Below are positions 62,606 through 64,000 of a stretch of 64,000 nucleotides of DNA, in pieces. The notes under the pieces were generated by a model that saw nothing but the letters and a program-made list of their open reading frames with translations, did not search any database and was not told the DNA's origin. How positions within the stretch are numbered: position 1 is the first letter of the stretch; the number at the start of each line of letters is the position of its first letter. The translations under genes were made by a program, and so were the position numbers. This DNA is from CBDCMJ01 sp965218875. GTDB lineage: Bacteria > Chloroflexota > Dehalococcoidia > Lucifugimonadales > UBA3495. Where the stretch lies: contig OZ244707.1 of NCBI GenBank assembly GCA_965218875.1, positions 1,364,001 through 1,428,000 on the forward strand, in the 5' to 3' direction.

Positions 62606-63826
62606 CACTCAGTCAATCTTGGAATCAAAAGGGTAAAGGGGGTGAAGTTTGGTTCGGGCATCCTGGGTATTGAACCTCCAGTGGATGGTGGCCCCGGCGG
62701 CGTTGCGCTCTCGCACTAGTGCTTGGACTTCTCGCCAGAGTGCCTCCTCGCCGGGGAGCCGCTGCTTGAGGCAAGCTCGGGACAGTACGCTGAACTCAAT
62801 CTCGGCCATGTTCAGCCAACTGCCGTGCTTAGGGGTATAGTGGAACTTCAGCCGCTTGGCAATCCGCCGGGCCGCCGCCGCCGGGAACGTCTCGTACAGG
62901 GACGCCGGACGATGAGTGTTCAGGTTGTCCATGACCACCCGCACGACCTCGGCCTCCGGGTAGGTCTCGTCCACCAGCCAACGCATCTGCTGGGCGAAAT
63001 CCTGCATGGTACGCCGCTGGGTCACCGCCACCTGCCGCCAGCCCGCCAACGGCTCACAGGCCAGGAACAGGTTGCGCGTACCCTCCCTGCGGTACTCGTA
63101 GTCCTGCCGCAGCGGAAGTCCCGGCCGGGGCGGCAGAGATGGCCGGGTCTCCGCCAACAACTGGGTGGAGGTCTCGTCAAAGCAGACCACCGGCCTTTGG
63201 AGGTGATACGGTTCGGCGTACAGGTCCAGCACGTCCTCTATGTTGGCCACGAACTCGGCGCTCACCTTGGGGATGCACCATTCCTTCTTCCGCCACGGCT
63301 TGAGAGCGTTTTTTTGAGCCGCTTACGCACTCCTTCGTGGGACATGGAGGACGCCAACCTCAACTCCACCGCCTTGCCGGCCAGCAAGCGCAGGGTCCAG
63401 TGCTCATGCCCCTCCGGCGCTGGGCTGCAGGCCAAGGCGACCAGGTGCGCCTCGCCCCGGTCATCCAACTTCCGATGCCGGTTGGCCTGGCGCCGGTCCT
63501 GCAGGGCCCTCTCCAACCCCTCCCCGGTAAAGCGCTGCTTGATCCGGTACACGGTGCCCAGCGCCACATCCAGGGCTTCCGCCCACTTGGGGAGCCGCCC
63601 AACCGTCGTCGCTCTTGAGCAGAATCCGCGCCCTGGCGGTCACTCGGGCCGAGCTTTCCCCACCCGGATGAGCCGCTGGAGTTCTTCCCGTTGTTCAGAC
63701 GCCAGCCGCACTGCGTACTTGTCCCTGACCATCATTGCCACCCCTGCCGTCAGCACTTCCCACCAAGCAGGATATCTTAATTGGTCGATTTCTTAAACAA
63801 TTGCTGAAACCAAGTTGACTGAGTAC
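62605..63826 (-). mobile_element. Second IS630-type element with TA duplication
   Basis: Imperfect inverted ends GCACTCAGTCAATCTTGG (62605) and GTACTCAGTCAACTTGG (complement, 63826). TA flanks both (62603-62604, 63827-63828). 1,222 bp. Inserted exactly at the TA that ends the older IS630 copy. Confidence 0.85.
62609..63735 (-). pseudogene. IS630-type transposase with frameshift site and N-terminal lesions
   Basis: From ATG 63735 MVRDKYAVRLASEQREELQR stops at a TGA near 63641; two frame changes follow (about 63640 and 63590) before LGTVYRIKQRFTGEGLERAL. At 63309-63315 a run of seven A's (CTC-AAA-AAA-ACG) needs a -1 shift to join RLKK to NALKPWRKKEWCIPKVSAEF; beyond it are VCFDETSTQL (first Asp), VMDNLNTHRP (second Asp) and PKHGSWLNMAEIEFSVL (Glu). 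The A7 may be programmed; the N-terminal breaks look like decay. Confidence 0.8.
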
Positions 63827-64000
63827 TAGCCCCTCTCAGTCATGCCTGGGCCTCGCCTTCCGTCAATTTTCATGGTAATTGCGGATGGCCTTGCCGAGGC
63901 CACGCATGAAGAATGAAAATGACCCGGCGCCGGCCGGCACTAAGGACGGTCGTCATTGGCGCCTTGAGCCCGGGTGGTAATTTGCTCTGGTGACCGCCAG
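63827..64000. repeat. Family B dispersed repeat and window end
   Basis: TAGCCCCTCTCAGTCATGCC then GTCAATTTTCATGGTAATTGCGG resembles the family B units at 16101 and 22593. Nothing coding seen to the end of the window. Confidence 0.55.

Overview
The window is GC-rich bacterial chromosome, most likely from an uncultivated Chloroflexota of the Dehalococcoidia/SAR202 type. This is an inference from gene content: a heavy load of class III CoA transferases, thiolase-like and OB-fold/zinc-ribbon acyl-CoA proteins, a methylcrotonyl-type acyl-CoA carboxylase, a DUF1385 membrane protein, and standard housekeeping genes. No 16S rRNA gene is present, so the placement cannot be settled from this window.

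Layout. 1-2.6 kb is an accessory corner on the minus strand: a nuclease-like gene cut by the window edge, a DUF2779 RecB-like gene broken by a 10-bp duplication, and a cadherin-like fragment. 2.6-6.4 kb is a three-gene biotin-dependent acyl-CoA carboxylase operon. 6.6-8.5 kb holds two short-chain/extended dehydrogenases. 9.3-13.8 kb carries yebC, ruvC, ruvA and uvrB. 13.9-15.6 kb is a two-gene version of D-glutamate cyclase (DUF1445 + DUF4392). 16.4-22.2 kb holds an atypical OmpR-type regulator and a fakA-fakB(degV)-recG cluster. 22.8-24.05 kb is an intact ISAs1-type insertion sequence with a 10-bp target duplication, sitting just upstream of rplU-rpmA-rpmE-DUF1385. 26.3-39.6 kb is a catabolic stretch: thiolase-like protein with its OB-fold partner, a B12-binding radical-SAM-like protein, paired CoA transferases, a HerA-type ATPase with a small partner, hydrolases, a metallo-beta-lactamase-fold protein, a CoA-binding protein and a thioredoxin reductase-like protein. 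40.5-45.9 kb is the translation core: tRNA-Thr, tRNA-Tyr, tRNA-Thr, tuf, rpmG, secE, nusG, rplK, rplA, L10 leader, rplJ, rplL.

From 47.3 kb to the end the sequence is an insertion-sequence graveyard interleaved with a few live genes (transglutaminase-like protein, DEAD-box helicase, typA). It holds IS5/IS427-type, ISAs1-type and IS630-type elements, several broken or nested; a decayed aldo/keto reductase; a decayed MFS transporter; half of a tRNA-Ser; and a truncated tyrosine recombinase. A family of short dispersed palindromic repeats (GATTCCTCG...GGAATGAC type) marks most of the gene-free gaps.

How it fits together: the carboxylase, thiolase-like protein, CoA transferases and CoA-binding protein point to breakdown of branched or unusual acyl-CoA compounds. 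The translation and repair genes are ordinary. I found no CRISPR array and no clearly new defence system. The most unusual items are a B12/radical-SAM-family protein with no cluster cysteines, paired CoA transferases of which only one keeps the expected active-site aspartate, a HerA ATPase paired with a small protein that is not NurA, a palindrome between two divergent promoters, and A7 frameshift signals in three unrelated IS families.
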